Positions 18,701 to 28,205 are shown, counted from the stretch's first letter. The stretch is 64,000 nt of DNA from Chryseobacterium sp. (GCA_027492795.1 JAPUEB010000007.1:1-64000); one strand, 5' to 3'. The notes: a model not told the origin generated them from the sequence alone. Program-made: numbers and translations.

Positions 18701-19775
18701 CTTGAAGTCTTTTAAATTTATCTATATCAATGATATTCAATAGAAAAGTTATTGTATTGAATAGAGAAGGTTTTGTTTTGTTGATGTTTTCAGAAATTTT
18801 AATGATTGATATAATTTCTTCTATACTCAGTTTTGATAAATACTTTGCTGAAAAAAATTCCTGATAATTTTTATGTCTGAAAACAAAATTGGGTGAGTTA
18901 GGAAGTCTATCAATAAGTGATATTTTTTCAATAATTTGTTTATCTTCTTTACCAATTAATTCTAATAAATTATCTCCATTAATAAAGTTCTTTTGCATTA
19001 TTTCACTTGTAAATGCAATCTTTTCTAAACATTTTTTAATATGTGGAATATCAATTTCAGAACTTTTTATGAATGTTTCTTTATTTAGTTTTTCTAATTC
19101 ACTTTCTATAAATAATTCCCAAGTCTCATTTTGAGTTTCAGGAAATCTACCCTTACTTTCATAGAAACCAATGAATAAATTTAAATTAAATGGATTTTCT
19201 ATATAAGCTCTGTGCTTTTGTAATTCTAAATTATTAAGTTCTTTATTTATTCTTTTTTTTAGGATATTATTTATTTGTTTATCCGTTAAAGTATCGATAT
19301 AGTAATAATTAAACTCTGGAATTCTAACCAAATATTTTTCATAAATATTAGTCCTACAACTAAGAACAACTTTTATATTTCTGTCTCTGTTTTTATTTAA
19401 AAAAAAATCCAGTTCAGAGAGAAAATCATGTATTTCTGCAATTTCATCCAATCCATCTAAAATAAAAGTTACGTTTGGAAGTTCATTCCAATTTTCAAAG
19501 GGGACTAAGTCTTCAAATTTGTGATTTTTTCTAAAATTTTTTAGATTTATATAAAACGGATAATTCAAACTTTCATCTTTATTTTCCGATAATTTTTCAA
19601 ATAATAATTCAAGTTCTGTAGTTTTACCAATCCCTGGATTTCCTAACAGAACAATTTTATCATTATCAATTAATAAGTCTGATAATCTTCTTTTATTTTC
19701 GTCTTCAAAAAGTGAAAATTCAATGTTGTTTGTTGAATTTTTAATATACCTTGGTTCGTAATATTTATTTTTCAT
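15723..19775 (-). CDS. NACHT-domain STAND NTPase, putative defence protein
   Basis: 1350 aa. Walker A GNPGIGKTT at 45-53, Walker B VTFILDGLDE at 102-111 with the NACHT-type DGLDE ending, sensor 1 VVLSCRTN at 136-143, and the winged-helix end FRHKNYQEFFSAKYL near 300. This is the architecture of bacterial NACHT proteins, several of which are anti-phage sensors. The NTPase sits at the extreme N-terminus with no fused nuclease or protease before it. A long helical solenoid (about 320-1200) follows, then an unusual tail: a Gly/Asn/Phe stretch (1217-1248) and a helical C-terminal domain (about 1250-1350). The gene is much more A+T-rich than its neighbours, suggesting recent transfer. No second defence gene adjoins it. 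Effector mechanism is unknown. Confidence 0.9.
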   Translation of the reverse strand: MKNKYYEPRYIKNSTNNIEFSLFEDENKRRLSDLLIDNDKIVLLGNPGIGKTTELELLFEKLSENKDESLNYPFYINLKNFRKNHKFEDLVPFENWNELPNVTFILDGLDEIAEIHDFLSELDFFLNKNRDRNIKVVLSCRTNIYEKYLVRIPEFNYYYIDTLTDKQINNILKKRINKELNNLELQKHRAYIENPFNLNLFIGFYESKGRFPETQNETWELFIESELEKLNKETFIKSSEIDIPHIKKCLEKIAFTSEIMQKNFINGDNLLELIGKEDKQIIEKISLIDRLPNSPNFVFRHKNYQEFFSAKYLSKLSIEEIISIIKISENINKTKPSLFNTITFLLNIIDIDKFKRLQEWIYKYEPEILFLAEKERINDIELQRKIFRKYFEDIAIKKTFWIGKNARFSLENISKFADIDFLIDIIKNKNYQFRAETSAYTILSFANLGDKKLVVKELFEEKLFSEIEEKRFVDDILRVIRNQEFHLEFKDFFENILKHFKETNDRDILHEIISMLNDIENIDDYFPYLYNGLRNFYEIKEKRERDNVIRGTKWILEKMFLKIKNPKNFIKILDIIFNRKYALNLSDFYDKTFPDKLVEKTNSFVEKDINYLFRIIDSFLRSEDTLIYRRDGFLNKLIEKSNKKLEIFKYLIENYGLTTKTFFLLSDLYTKESLDFFIDLYRDEQIKIENKNNIISFKNWIFSKDRSLGYYLESELQKIGFQFNANELLLSEEKLNKQEILKKEYTQKNWDIFFDKEILLSEIEKVFTDNEVEEMSWSKICDISHEMYIERDYVFPENSAVKTISRIIRDNGSQNFESIKHNLEDDYIWLSVLKEHLKHSDKDFQISDEQKQFIIEKCIQLSKNFEYDKVIKFSGKDNGSYSVYINFYVLKTLYFFDKRFDINYDKSFYLGTLKYCNIANFANDEVGAIEFIKERVTIEDDFNKQITKNINEEKLDYFSLKSHINYVIDNNLNTTFKKIGEYILEDKHLFSQWSLLERYVKLIPNKIEFLKKCCEDISSYLCWGAIKILKNNNWEPKFLEEISKKYFASKKTDYLSNALNISFYLNKDYALQNYIFFLENIKIENDLARPDGFAIENLSNYTVLNEIHLLERLFEIVYDAKNVDFEYHHSKSFLENLVYQLSKTEKGFFEVRNVLFKIRDNIKNNDSHIFYINHLIEKCENSYYESLAKPLTFQQAKNLIWEIENLTIKTIQIMEQFNFGENSTFNGNQFGGKENMQTNYFNAYSSNTDVSKVQQLIEEFDQIQIANEEWKNIFMDGMRDLMELKEAKNEEEEKQSKTNLRKFHDFIVDIGKKTNDWKNLVFLPVELHDKVPKLMEMGNYLGKILGISNT

Positions 19776-19838
19776 TTCTCAATCTTGATTCATTCGGAAT
19801 GACAAATAAAGAAAAAAATTCAATTATAATGATCAACA

Positions 19839-19875
19839 GATTGCTTCGTCCTTCGTTCCTCACTCCTCGCAATGA
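19839..19875. repeat. REP-like element between NACHT and uvrA genes
   Basis: Begins AGATTGCTTCGTC and ends CTCGCAATGAC, with ATTGC/GCAAT inverted ends. The same kind of sequence is widely dispersed in Bacteroidetes intergenic regions (general knowledge). Single copy in this window. Confidence 0.5.
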
Positions 19876-19880
19876 CGATT

Positions 19881-22712
19881 TTAAGACAACTCCCTCTTCA
19901 AAAACTTCCCCGTCAAAGATTTTTTATTTTTCACAATTTCTTCGGGTGTTCCTTGTGCAACGATTTGTCCGCCGTGTTTTCCACCTTCGGGACCGATATC
20001 GATGATGTGGTCGGCTAATTTGATAACATCCAAATTGTGTTCAATAATGATGAAAGAATTTCCTAATTCCACCAATTTTTCAATCGCTTCCATCAACACT
20101 TTTACATCTTCAAAATGCAGTCCGGTTGTAGGTTCATCCAAAATGTAGAGCGTGTTTCCGGTTTGTCTTTTGGAAAGTTCGGTTGCCAACTTGATGCGTT
20201 GCGCTTCTCCTCCACTCAAAGTTGTGGATTGCTGTCCCAAAGTGATGTAACCGAGACCAACATCCTGCAAAGTTTTCACTTTTGCAAAAATTTTTGGGAT
20301 AGGTTGAAAGAAATCTACGGCTTCATCAATGGTCATTTCCAACACATCGGAAATAGATTTTCCTTTGTAGCGCACTTCCAAAGTTTCTCGGTTGAAACGT
20401 TTTCCGTTGCAGGTTTCACAATGCACGTAAACATCGGGCAAAAAGTTCATTTCAATCACTTTCAATCCGCCGCCTTGACAAGTTTCGCATCTTCCGCCTT
20501 TTACGTTGAACGAAAATCTTCCGGCTTTGTAACCACGAATTTTACTTTCGGGCAGTTCCGCAAAAAGATTTCGGATATCGGTAAACATTCCGGTGTAAGT
20601 TGCAGGATTTGAGCGTGGTGTCCTTCCAATCGGCGTTTGATCCACATCTACAATTTTATCAATATTGTCCAAACCTTCCACTTTTTTGTAAGGCAAAGGT
20701 TCCTGAACCGCTCGGTAAAAATGTTTGTTGAGAATTGGATAAAGCGTTCCGTTAATCAAAGACGATTTTCCGCTTCCCGAAATTCCGGAAACGACCACCA
20801 ATTTTCCTAAAGGAACTTCCAGATTGACATTTTTTAAATTATTTCCGGTAGCACCTTTTAAAGTGATTGATTTTCCGTTGCCTTTTCTTCTTTCCGCAGG
20901 AATTTCAATTTTTTTTCGTCCCGTCATATAATCGGCGGTAATTGTGTCGGCTTTTAGCAAGTCTTTTGGTTTTCCTTGCCAAAGAATTTCTCCGCCAAAT
21001 TTTCCGGCTCTTGGTCCAATGTCCAAAACTTCGTCGGCTTCCAAAATCATATCTTTGTCGTGTTCCACCACAATCACGGAATTGCCGATATCACGCAGGT
21101 TTTTCAAAGAATTAATCAATCTTTCGTTGTCTCTTTGATGAAGTCCAATCGAAGGTTCATCTAAAATATACAACACGTTCACGAGTTGCGAACCGATTTG
21201 TGTCGCCAAACGAATACGCTGACTTTCTCCACCGGAAAGCGTTCTGGAACTTCGGCTCAAACTCAAATAATCCAAACCGACATCCAATAAAAATTGCAAT
21301 CTGGTTTTGATTTCTTTGAGGATTTCGTGGGCGATGATTTTATTTTTTTCGCTGAATTTGTCTTCAATATCATTCAACCAATCCTTCAAATCAGCCAAAG
21401 ACAAAGCGTTGATTTCCGCGATATTTTTTCCGTCAATTTTAAAACTCAAACTGGAAGATTGAAGTCGCGTTCCTTTACATTCCGGACAAGTTTCTTCGGT
21501 TGTGAAATGGCGTTCCAACAAAATCGCGTCGTAACTTTCTTTGTCCTCAATCATTTCCTCAATAATTGGAACTAAACCGTCAAAATTCACCTTTATTTTC
21601 TTGGTAATTCCGGCGTGTTTCAACTCTTTTCCAACTTCTTTGTGCGCTCCGAAATAGATTAAATCCAACGCTTCTTTCGGAATATCTTTGAAAGCCGTGG
21701 ACAAATCTGCATCAAAAATTTCTAAAATATTTTTGATTTGAGCCAAAATCCATTTGTTGCTTTTAATGTCTTCCAAAGGCAACAAACCACCCTGATTGAC
21801 AGAAAGTTTCGGATTTTCTACAAAATAATCGGTGTTCACTTTTTTGATGGTTCCCAAACCTTTACAATTCGGGCAACTTCCTTTCGGAGAATTGAAGGAA
21901 AATGTGTTGGGTTCCGGCATTGCGAGAGAATTCCCTGTATCATCATCCATCAAATTTTTTGAAAAATATTGAATTTCATCTGAATTTAATTTTTGAATTC
22001 CAATCAATCCTTCTCCCATTTCCATTGCGGTTCGCAGCGATTTTTCCATTCGGTTTTCTGTGGCATTTTCGCCGATAATCCAACGGTCAATCACAATGTC
22101 AATGTCGTGGGTTTTGTAACGGTCAAGTTTTAAATCGTATTCAATTTCCTGTAATTCGCCGTCAATTCTGGCTTGTCCGTAACCTTTCTTTGCCATTTGC
22201 ACGAAAAGTTCGTGATAATGACCTTTTCTGGAACGAACAACCGGAGCCAAAAGCATCAGTTTTTCGCCTTTAAAATTTTCTTTAATGGTTTCTAAAATCT
22301 GTTCTTCGGTGTAACTCACGAGTTTTTTTCCGGAAGTCAGGGAATACGCATCGGAAACTCTGGCGAACAGAAGTCGCAGAAAATCATAGAGTTCCGTCAC
22401 TGTTCCCACCGTAGAACGGGGATTTTTGTTCGTGGTTTTTTGTTCAATCGCAATCACTGGTGAAAGTCCGTCGATTTTATCAACATCGGGACGTTCCAAA
22501 CCGCCCAAAAACTGTCTTGCATAAGCGGAAAAAGTTTCAATGTAACGACGTTGTCCTTCCGCAAAAATAGTATCAAAAGCCAACGACGATTTTCCCGAAC
22601 CTGAAAGTCCGGTGATCACGACCAATTCGTTGCGCGGAATTTTTACGTTGATGTTTTTGAGGTTGTGTTCACGAGCGCCGTAAACTTCTATGTATTCTTT
22701 GCTGTTGCTCAT
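19881..22712 (-). CDS. uvrA: Excinuclease ABC subunit A
   Basis: 943 aa, the damage-sensing ATPase of nucleotide excision repair that loads UvrB. Two ABC modules are seen: Walker [16 protein letters not shown] near the N-terminus and [15 protein letters not shown] near 640, signatures LSGGESQRI and LSGGEAQRI, and Walker B with [11 protein letters not shown] and [11 protein letters not shown]. Zinc-binding cysteine pairs occur in CPNCKGLG and CPECKG (first module) and in CETCQGGG and CETCNGKRF (second). Length is usual for UvrA. It stands alone; no uvrB or uvrC adjoins it. Confidence 0.97.
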   Translation of the reverse strand: MSNSKEYIEVYGAREHNLKNINVKIPRNELVVITGLSGSGKSSLAFDTIFAEGQRRYIETFSAYARQFLGGLERPDVDKIDGLSPVIAIEQKTTNKNPRSTVGTVTELYDFLRLLFARVSDAYSLTSGKKLVSYTEEQILETIKENFKGEKLMLLAPVVRSRKGHYHELFVQMAKKGYGQARIDGELQEIEYDLKLDRYKTHDIDIVIDRWIIGENATENRMEKSLRTAMEMGEGLIGIQKLNSDEIQYFSKNLMDDDTGNSLAMPEPNTFSFNSPKGSCPNCKGLGTIKKVNTDYFVENPKLSVNQGGLLPLEDIKSNKWILAQIKNILEIFDADLSTAFKDIPKEALDLIYFGAHKEVGKELKHAGITKKIKVNFDGLVPIIEEMIEDKESYDAILLERHFTTEETCPECKGTRLQSSSLSFKIDGKNIAEINALSLADLKDWLNDIEDKFSEKNKIIAHEILKEIKTRLQFLLDVGLDYLSLSRSSRTLSGGESQRIRLATQIGSQLVNVLYILDEPSIGLHQRDNERLINSLKNLRDIGNSVIVVEHDKDMILEADEVLDIGPRAGKFGGEILWQGKPKDLLKADTITADYMTGRKKIEIPAERRKGNGKSITLKGATGNNLKNVNLEVPLGKLVVVSGISGSGKSSLINGTLYPILNKHFYRAVQEPLPYKKVEGLDNIDKIVDVDQTPIGRTPRSNPATYTGMFTDIRNLFAELPESKIRGYKAGRFSFNVKGGRCETCQGGGLKVIEMNFLPDVYVHCETCNGKRFNRETLEVRYKGKSISDVLEMTIDEAVDFFQPIPKIFAKVKTLQDVGLGYITLGQQSTTLSGGEAQRIKLATELSKRQTGNTLYILDEPTTGLHFEDVKVLMEAIEKLVELGNSFIIIEHNLDVIKLADHIIDIGPEGGKHGGQIVAQGTPEEIVKNKKSLTGKFLKRELS

Positions 22713-22759
22713 TTTATATCGGTCTTTCAGACCTCACTACTCTAAATTTCTATGATTTC

Positions 22760-22862
22760 AAAGGGCTTCACCCTTTGCTATTGATTTCGCTACTTCGTAG
22801 CTTTTTTTTAATGAAAATTCCAATCAGAAAACTTTGTCAAAGATTTAAAACTTTGACAAAGT
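22760..22862. repeat. Cluster of three hairpins upstream of uvrA
   Basis: AAAGGGCTTCACCCTTT (stem six), then GCTACTTCGTAGC, then a perfect 12-bp inverted repeat ACTTTGTCAAAG (22831-22842) and CTTTGACAAAGT (22851-22862) with an 8-base spacer. The 226-bp gap holds no gene; these hairpins are its main content. Confidence 0.7.
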
Positions 22863-22938
22863 GAAAAATTCGGAATCTTGCAAAAATACGGAAAATTTGG
22901 GTGAAAAGTAACCTAAATTTCTTTCAAATTTTATGTAA

Positions 22939-23550
22939 TTATTTTACCGAATTTTGGTTTAAATCGTTTTTAGTTATATAGATTTCTAAAGGTTTTTTGT
23001 CTGACTTATTTTCAAATAAAATGATAGCTTCAAAATCATTACCTTTTGTGGAAGTAACATTTTTAATTTTTGCAAATTGAAATTTAAATTCTCTTGAATC
23101 TGATTTAAAGAAAATGGTATCATTTTTAATCGTGTAATTCCCAAAATTTCTTTCAATCCCGAAACATACACTTTGATAAGTGAATTTTTTGTTCTTTTTC
23201 AACCTTAAAGTTGTCATACAATTTGCTGCTCCTTCTCTATTTGCGACCAAAGCATCCTCTCCTTTCAGTTTTTCAAAATTTACAATTCCAAGAGGTTTAA
23301 AGTAAATCAATAAAAAGAAGATGAGCATAAATGAAATTAAAAAATTTCTTTTTGTATCGGAAAACCTATCTCTTATTGAAATATAGAATTGTCTAACAAA
23401 TTCAATGAACAAAATGAAAACTAAACAAAAAATTATAAATATTGGAATGAACGCTCCAACCCCGAAAATTCCTTCCCAAAAATAAGACGTGTTTAATAGT
23501 AAAAATACAATTAAAGTTAGAAAAAATTGTAAGGGAAATTTCTTAATCAT
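22939..23550 (-). CDS. Hypothetical membrane protein, 203 aa
   Basis: Three hydrophobic helices (about 8-26, 32-54 and 68-88: LTLIVFLLLNTSYFWEG, FIPIFIIFCLVFILFIEF, FLISFMLIFFLLIYF) followed by a soluble domain of about 110 residues that resembles a small beta-rich module (FTYQSVCFGIERNFGNYTIKNDTIFF). No family recognised. It ends the M28 peptidase transcription unit: the start is 18 bp after the peptidase stop on the same strand, so the two are likely cotranscribed. Confidence 0.7.
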   Translation of the reverse strand: MIKKFPLQFFLTLIVFLLLNTSYFWEGIFGVGAFIPIFIIFCLVFILFIEFVRQFYISIRDRFSDTKRNFLISFMLIFFLLIYFKPLGIVNFEKLKGEDALVANREGAANCMTTLRLKKNKKFTYQSVCFGIERNFGNYTIKNDTIFFKSDSREFKFQFAKIKNVTSTKGNDFEAIILFENKSDKKPLEIYITKNDLNQNSVK

Positions 23551-23568
23551 TTTTAAATGCTTCTATGT

Positions 23569-24927
23569 TTATATAGCAACCGAAGGAATTACAGCCAAAC
23601 TTGTATTCCCTGAAGCATTCACACTTTGCACAGCAAAGAAATAATTGTCTTTGGAATATGAAATTTTAATATTCAGATCCTTGGTGAAAATCTTTTGTTG
23701 CCAAACTGAACTATCGGTTTCACGAACAAGAATGTAATACCCTAAAACTTCGCCGAATTTTGGTTTTTCCCAACTTAGTTTTGTGGTATTGGTGAGTTCT
23801 TTCACGTCCATTTTTACGGTTTCGGGTTTTGATGGTGCTTTTGCAAGATTGGAAAGTGTGGCAACATTTACTGCTGTATTTTTTCTGAAATATTCAAAGT
23901 CCATAAATTCTTGCAAATCACCGTATTTTCTACCATTTTCAGTTCTAAAATCTTGATGTTGATGGTCGTAATTTTCAAAATATTCTGTCAATCTAACTGC
24001 TGGAAAACCAAGATTGACAAAAGAAGTATGATCGCCACCACGAAGAAATCGGTCATTTCTATAAATGAGTTTTACTTCTAAATTTTTCACATAATTTTCT
24101 CCAATTTCTTTGATGTAACGTGCTAATTGTCTTGAATCACCGTCGTTTTCTAAACCTAAATTTCGTATTTGTTGCGCTTTTTTCTCCATTTCAAATTGTG
24201 GTAAACCCTCGGAAAATACACGCAGAATTTTGTCGTTGATTTCGCCTGTTTCTCCTGCTTTGGTGTTGGAAATCATATCGTTGTTTAGAATTCCTTCAAT
24301 TTGCCAATTTTCGGCTTTGGCTTTTTCGGCGAGCATTTTTGAACCGAGCAAAGATTGTTCTTCACCTGAAAATGCGACAAAAATAATGGTTGCTGGAAAT
24401 TTTGACTTGCTTAAAATTCGGGCAGATTCTATCAAGGCTCCAACTCCACTTCCGTCGTCGTTGGCTCCGGGTGCGAAGTCTTTTCGATTCATCACGTCGG
24501 AAACTCTGGAATCTAAATGTCCACCAATTAAGAAAATTCTTTTGTCGTCTGGATTTGTTCCGTGCAGAATTGCGATAGCGTTTCCAAGATTTGTGATTTG
24601 GTCTACACGTTTTCCGTCGGGTTGAATGTCCTGATTTTGCAGAAAAACTTCCATTCTACCACCAGCATTTTTGGAATAATCTCTGAATTTTTTCAATACC
24701 CAATTTCTTGCAGCACCAATTCCTTTTTTATCGTCGGTTGTTGAACTTAAAGTATGACGAGTTCCGAAACTAACCAATGTGTTGATGTAAGATTTCAGCG
24801 AATCTGAACTGACTTGTGAAACATATTTTGTGATTTCTGGATCCTTCTGAGGGCTATTTTTAATTTGTGCAATGAAAATTGTTGGGATGAGTAAGATCAC
24901 ACCGAATGCACGAAATGAGTTTTTCAT
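23569..24927 (-). CDS. Secreted M28-family zinc aminopeptidase
   Basis: 452 aa. An N-terminal export signal (about 1-20, ending FIAQ) precedes a M28 peptidase domain with metal ligands in GGHLDS, GANDDGSG and SGEEQSLLGS, a later D in LNNDMIS, and H in GGDHTSFVNLGFPA. Such enzymes remove N-terminal residues from peptides using two zinc ions. The last about 85 residues (KPETVKMDVKELTNTTKLSWEKP ... YFFAVQSVNASG) form a fibronectin type III-like domain. It should act in the periplasm or outside the cell, in peptide nutrition. Confidence 0.9.
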   Translation of the reverse strand: MKNSFRAFGVILLIPTIFIAQIKNSPQKDPEITKYVSQVSSDSLKSYINTLVSFGTRHTLSSTTDDKKGIGAARNWVLKKFRDYSKNAGGRMEVFLQNQDIQPDGKRVDQITNLGNAIAILHGTNPDDKRIFLIGGHLDSRVSDVMNRKDFAPGANDDGSGVGALIESARILSKSKFPATIIFVAFSGEEQSLLGSKMLAEKAKAENWQIEGILNNDMISNTKAGETGEINDKILRVFSEGLPQFEMEKKAQQIRNLGLENDGDSRQLARYIKEIGENYVKNLEVKLIYRNDRFLRGGDHTSFVNLGFPAVRLTEYFENYDHQHQDFRTENGRKYGDLQEFMDFEYFRKNTAVNVATLSNLAKAPSKPETVKMDVKELTNTTKLSWEKPKFGEVLGYYILVRETDSSVWQQKIFTKDLNIKISYSKDNYFFAVQSVNASGNTSLAVIPSVAI

Positions 24928-25149
24928 TATTCAGAATTTTATCTATAAATATAATGAAATTCTTGTTTCTTTTTCTTGAAAATGCAGATTCAATTTAGCC
25001 AACAAAAGAATTGAAAATAAAAAACTTGACGGTTGGGGTAAACAAATTAAGGTTCATTTTGAAAAAATAAAACAGACTCAGGTTGATAAATCCTAATTTT
25101 TCTGGAAATAATAAAATATTGTAACTTGTTCATCATTAAAATTTTTAAA

Positions 25150-25596
25150 ATGAAAAGACACGAAGCATTGGTGCAGTTAAGCAGAGACCATCATTTCGGG
25201 CTTTTGCTCTGCTGGAAGTTGAAGGAAGGAATGAAAAAAGATGTGGAAACTTCCAGAATGGAAAAATATATCCACTTATTTTACCATCACAACTTGAAAC
25301 CCCATTTTGCAGAGGAAGAAGACCATTATTTTGAGATTTTAGGTTTAGAACATCCGCTGATTTTGCAGGCAATTGAAGAGCATAAAATTTTTGAAATTAT
25401 GATTAAGAGAGGTTTTACAGATTATGATGAAATTTCAAAATTTAGAAATTTGTTGGAAAAACACATCCGAACCGAAGAACGCGAAATTTTTCAGGAAATT
25501 CAGGAAAAGGCAACAGATGACCAACTGGAAAATCTTTTGAAACTGGATGCTGTTGCGCACAGAGAGCCGGAATATGAGGATGAATTTTGGAAGTGA
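25150..25596 (+). CDS. Hemerythrin-like protein
   Basis: 148 aa starting MKRHEALVQLSRDHHFGLLL. The histidine/glutamate pattern RDHHF, FYHHNLKPHFAEEEDHYF, LEHPLILQAIEEHK and LEKHIRTEEREIF fits a four-helix hemerythrin domain holding a di-iron site, used for oxygen or NO sensing, or iron handling. A TTG 24 nt upstream would add eight residues, but the ATG gives a start that matches the conserved N-terminal helix. Single gene. Confidence 0.85.
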   Translation: MKRHEALVQLSRDHHFGLLLCWKLKEGMKKDVETSRMEKYIHLFYHHNLKPHFAEEEDHYFEILGLEHPLILQAIEEHKIFEIMIKRGFTDYDEISKFRNLLEKHIRTEEREIFQEIQEKATDDQLENLLKLDAVAHREPEYEDEFWK

Positions 25597-25604
25597 TTTT
25601 TACT

Positions 25605-25647
25605 CTCGCAGATTTTGCGGATTTAGCAGATTTAGCAGATTTAAAAC
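25605..25647. repeat. 9-bp tandem array (AGCAGATTT)
   Basis: Four contiguous 9-bp units of AGCAGATTT type (CGCAGATTT, TGCGGATTT, AGCAGATTT twice) from 25607 to 25642, starting 11 bases after the hemerythrin stop. The same unit recurs at 39768. Confidence 0.8.
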
Positions 25648-25725
25648 AATAGAATCGGATTATGTTTGGAATCTTTTTTTGAATCTTTAAGATTGTTACA
25701 ATAATCTAACTATATATTTTTATCA

Positions 25726-25890
25726 CGAAGGTGCGCGAAGGAACTCTTTGAAAAAATATAAAATTTTTTCGCAAAGTGCGAAGCTTAGCAAATAAATTGT
25801 GATTTTTTTAGCAATTGCTGAACGAAGTGCCTTTGCGAACGAAAAATATTGACAAATACTATGTTAATAAATTTTGCGCTCCTTGCGATT
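25726..25890. repeat. CGCAAGGAA-type inverted repeat, diverged copy
   Basis: Shares TTTTGCGCTCCTTGCGAT and GCCTTTGCGAAC blocks, in the same order, with the clearer copy at 38560-38757. The left arm is degraded. Confidence 0.6.
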
Positions 25891-25918
25891 AAATAATTCT
25901 TATGAAAATTTTAAAAAA

Positions 25919-27274
25919 CTATTTCTTCTTTCTTTTTGCGATAGATTTTGATTTTTGTTGCGCTCGGTTGGCTCCAACTTTTTTGGGTTGCTTTCTTTTG
26001 TGCGGACCGCCCCAATTTTCCTTCTTATTTTTATCTTTTTTATCGTGAAATGCGCCACCACCTTCTTCCAATTTTACAGTGTGCGCGTTTTTCATTTTTA
26101 TTTCGTCCTGTTCTGAAGCAATTTTTTTCGGGTTTATTTTTACGCCTTCAGGAAATTCTAAAACCTGCAGTTCTTTGTCCATCAAAAGTTCAATATCCAA
26201 AAGGTTGGTTTCCTCTTTTTTAGTGATGAATGTTACTGCTTTTCCGTCTTTATCGGCTCTTCCGGTTCGTCCAATTCGGTGAATATACTGTTCGGGAACT
26301 TCAGGAACTTCAAAATTGATGACGTGCGTAATGTTCGAAATATCCAAACCTCTCGCCATAACATCCGTCGTTATTAAACCTCTAATTTCTTCATCCTCAA
26401 ACTTTTTCATGGCACGAAGACGATAATTTTGCGATTTGTTGGAGTGTATTACATCAAAACTTTCTGGGAAAAGCTCATCAATTGTGGTGAAAAGTAAATC
26501 GGCGTGTTTTTTATTGTTGCAGAAAATCAAAACTTTGGACATTTCTGTATCGTTCTTCAATAAAAACTCCAGCAAATTAATTTTCGTGTTGAAATTCTGA
26601 ACTTTATAACCGATTTGCTCTATTTTTTCAAGCGGCGTTCCCGATTTTGCTAATGAAATTTCCAAGGGACCAGCAAAATATTGATCCAACATTTCATCCA
26701 CAGCCTCCGTCATCGTTGCCGAAAAAAGAATATTTTGACGTTTTTCCTTCATCATTTCAAAAATATGCGTGAGTTGCGGACGAAAACCAAGATTCAGCAT
26801 TTCATCAAACTCATCTATGATTAATTTTTGAACCTCTTTTAATGAAATTGCGTTATCAATCGCCAAATCCATCACTCTTCCGGGCGTTCCCACCAAAATA
26901 TCGCAACCGTCAGTAAATAACAACTTTTGGGTTTTGATGTTTACGCCTCCATAAATTCCAATGACTCTTGATGTGATATTTTGTGTTAAAATCTTCAAAA
27001 TTTCCGAAACTTGCACCATCAATTCTCGTGTTGGAACCAAAACTAAAATGGTAGGATTTCCACTTTTGCTGAATTTCCAGTTTTTCAGTACGGGAAGCAA
27101 ATAAGCCAATGTTTTTCCCGTTCCGGTTTGTGCAATTCCCATCACGTCGCGACCGGAAAGTACCGGTTTGAAGCTTTTTTCCTGAATGGGAGTTGGCTCA
27201 AATAGTTCTAAATCCGCCAAAACATCGAGGATTTTTTCAGGAAGTTCAAAATCGGCAAAAGTGAGTTTTTTCAT
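25919..27274 (-). CDS. DEAD-box RNA helicase with DEFD motif II
   Basis: 451 aa. Motifs in order: Q motif PTPIQEKSF, motif I AQTGTGKT, Ia PTREL, Ib GTPGR, motif II DEFD (in place of DEAD), III SAT, IV VLIFCNNKK, V TTDVMARGLDI, VI HRIGRTGR. A lysine-rich tail of about 60 residues ends the protein. It resembles RhlE-type helicases that remodel rRNA or mRNA with ATP. The third motif II residue is phenylalanine, confirmed by reading codons in IIDEFDEML; a few DEAD-box proteins tolerate this. Single gene. Confidence 0.92.
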   Translation of the reverse strand: MKKLTFADFELPEKILDVLADLELFEPTPIQEKSFKPVLSGRDVMGIAQTGTGKTLAYLLPVLKNWKFSKSGNPTILVLVPTRELMVQVSEILKILTQNITSRVIGIYGGVNIKTQKLLFTDGCDILVGTPGRVMDLAIDNAISLKEVQKLIIDEFDEMLNLGFRPQLTHIFEMMKEKRQNILFSATMTEAVDEMLDQYFAGPLEISLAKSGTPLEKIEQIGYKVQNFNTKINLLEFLLKNDTEMSKVLIFCNNKKHADLLFTTIDELFPESFDVIHSNKSQNYRLRAMKKFEDEEIRGLITTDVMARGLDISNITHVINFEVPEVPEQYIHRIGRTGRADKDGKAVTFITKKEETNLLDIELLMDKELQVLEFPEGVKINPKKIASEQDEIKMKNAHTVKLEEGGGAFHDKKDKNKKENWGGPHKRKQPKKVGANRAQQKSKSIAKRKKK

Positions 27275-27359
27275 TTTGCAAAACTACTGAATTTTAAGTT
27301 GAGTTGAATTGATGTTTGTTAGCTGCGTTATTTTTCTTAAATTTAAATAAAAAAAGGAA

Positions 27360-28205
27360 TTGGACTTGATTTCACTGTTCTCATCATCAAAAAATAAAAA
27401 ATCTTACCGCGACGTTTCACTTGTACTTTCCGGAGGCGGAGCAAGAGGTTTCGGCCATATTGGAGTGATTGAAGTTTTACTGGAAAAAGGATTTGTAATA
27501 CACAGTGTAACAGGAACTTCAATGGGGGCTTTAATTGGCGGACTTTACGCCATGGGAAAACTGGAAGCCTTCAAAAATTGGGTTACAAAAATGGGAAAAC
27601 TTCAGGCTTTGGATTTGATAGATTTTTCCATTCCGAGACGTGGTTTCTTGAAAGGACATCGAGTTTTCCGAAAAATGAAAAAACTTTTCCCTACCAAAAA
27701 CATTGAGGATTTGGAAATTGAATTTTCAGCAATTGCCACTCAATTATATGCAAAAAAAACAGTTTGTTTTCAAAAAGGCGATATTTATGACGCAATACGT
27801 GCATCAATAGCCATTCCGACTATTTTTTCGCCGGTAGAAATAGATAACGATGTGTATGTAGATGGCGGAATTTTGAACAATATACCTGTAGAATACGCCA
27901 AAAGAAAGAAAAAAGATTTGCTGATTGTGGTGGATGTGAACGCTTTTATACCTTATGAAGGCGCAAAAAGTAGAGTGAGAAACTTAAGTTCAAACATAAA
28001 TGTTTTCACGCATTCTTTAAGTTTATTGATAGAAACCAATGCCAGAAATTCGCTAAAAACAAATCCTCCCGATATTTTGGTGCAACTTTCACGGGAATCC
28101 TGCAATATGCTTGATTTTTTCAAAGTAAAAAGGCAGATAGAATATGGAAGAAAGTGCGCCGAAAAAGCAATCGAGCAATTTTTGAATCCTGAATCTACAA
28201 AATAG
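27360..28205 (+). CDS. Patatin-like phospholipase
   Basis: 281 aa. Oxyanion loop GGGARG at about 25-30, nucleophile S54 in GTSMG, and the partner aspartate D168 in VDGG: the Ser-Asp dyad of patatin-type lipid acyl hydrolases. There is no signal peptide, so it is probably cytoplasmic or membrane-associated, with an unknown lipid substrate. The start appears to be TTG at 27360: no ATG precedes the conserved LVLSGGGARG strand. Single gene between a divergent helicase and a TonB receptor 200 bp downstream. Confidence 0.9.
   Translation: MDLISLFSSSKNKKSYRDVSLVLSGGGARGFGHIGVIEVLLEKGFVIHSVTGTSMGALIGGLYAMGKLEAFKNWVTKMGKLQALDLIDFSIPRRGFLKGHRVFRKMKKLFPTKNIEDLEIEFSAIATQLYAKKTVCFQKGDIYDAIRASIAIPTIFSPVEIDNDVYVDGGILNNIPVEYAKRKKKDLLIVVDVNAFIPYEGAKSRVRNLSSNINVFTHSLSLLIETNARNSLKTNPPDILVQLSRESCNMLDFFKVKRQIEYGRKCAEKAIEQFLNPESTK

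Larger units (their letters stand above)
25597..25918. other. Convergent gap filled with two repeats
   Basis: 322 bases between the convergent hemerythrin and helicase genes. They consist of the 9-bp array (25605-25647) and a diverged copy of the CGCAAGGAA-type inverted repeat (25726-25890). No gene seen. Confidence 0.6.
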
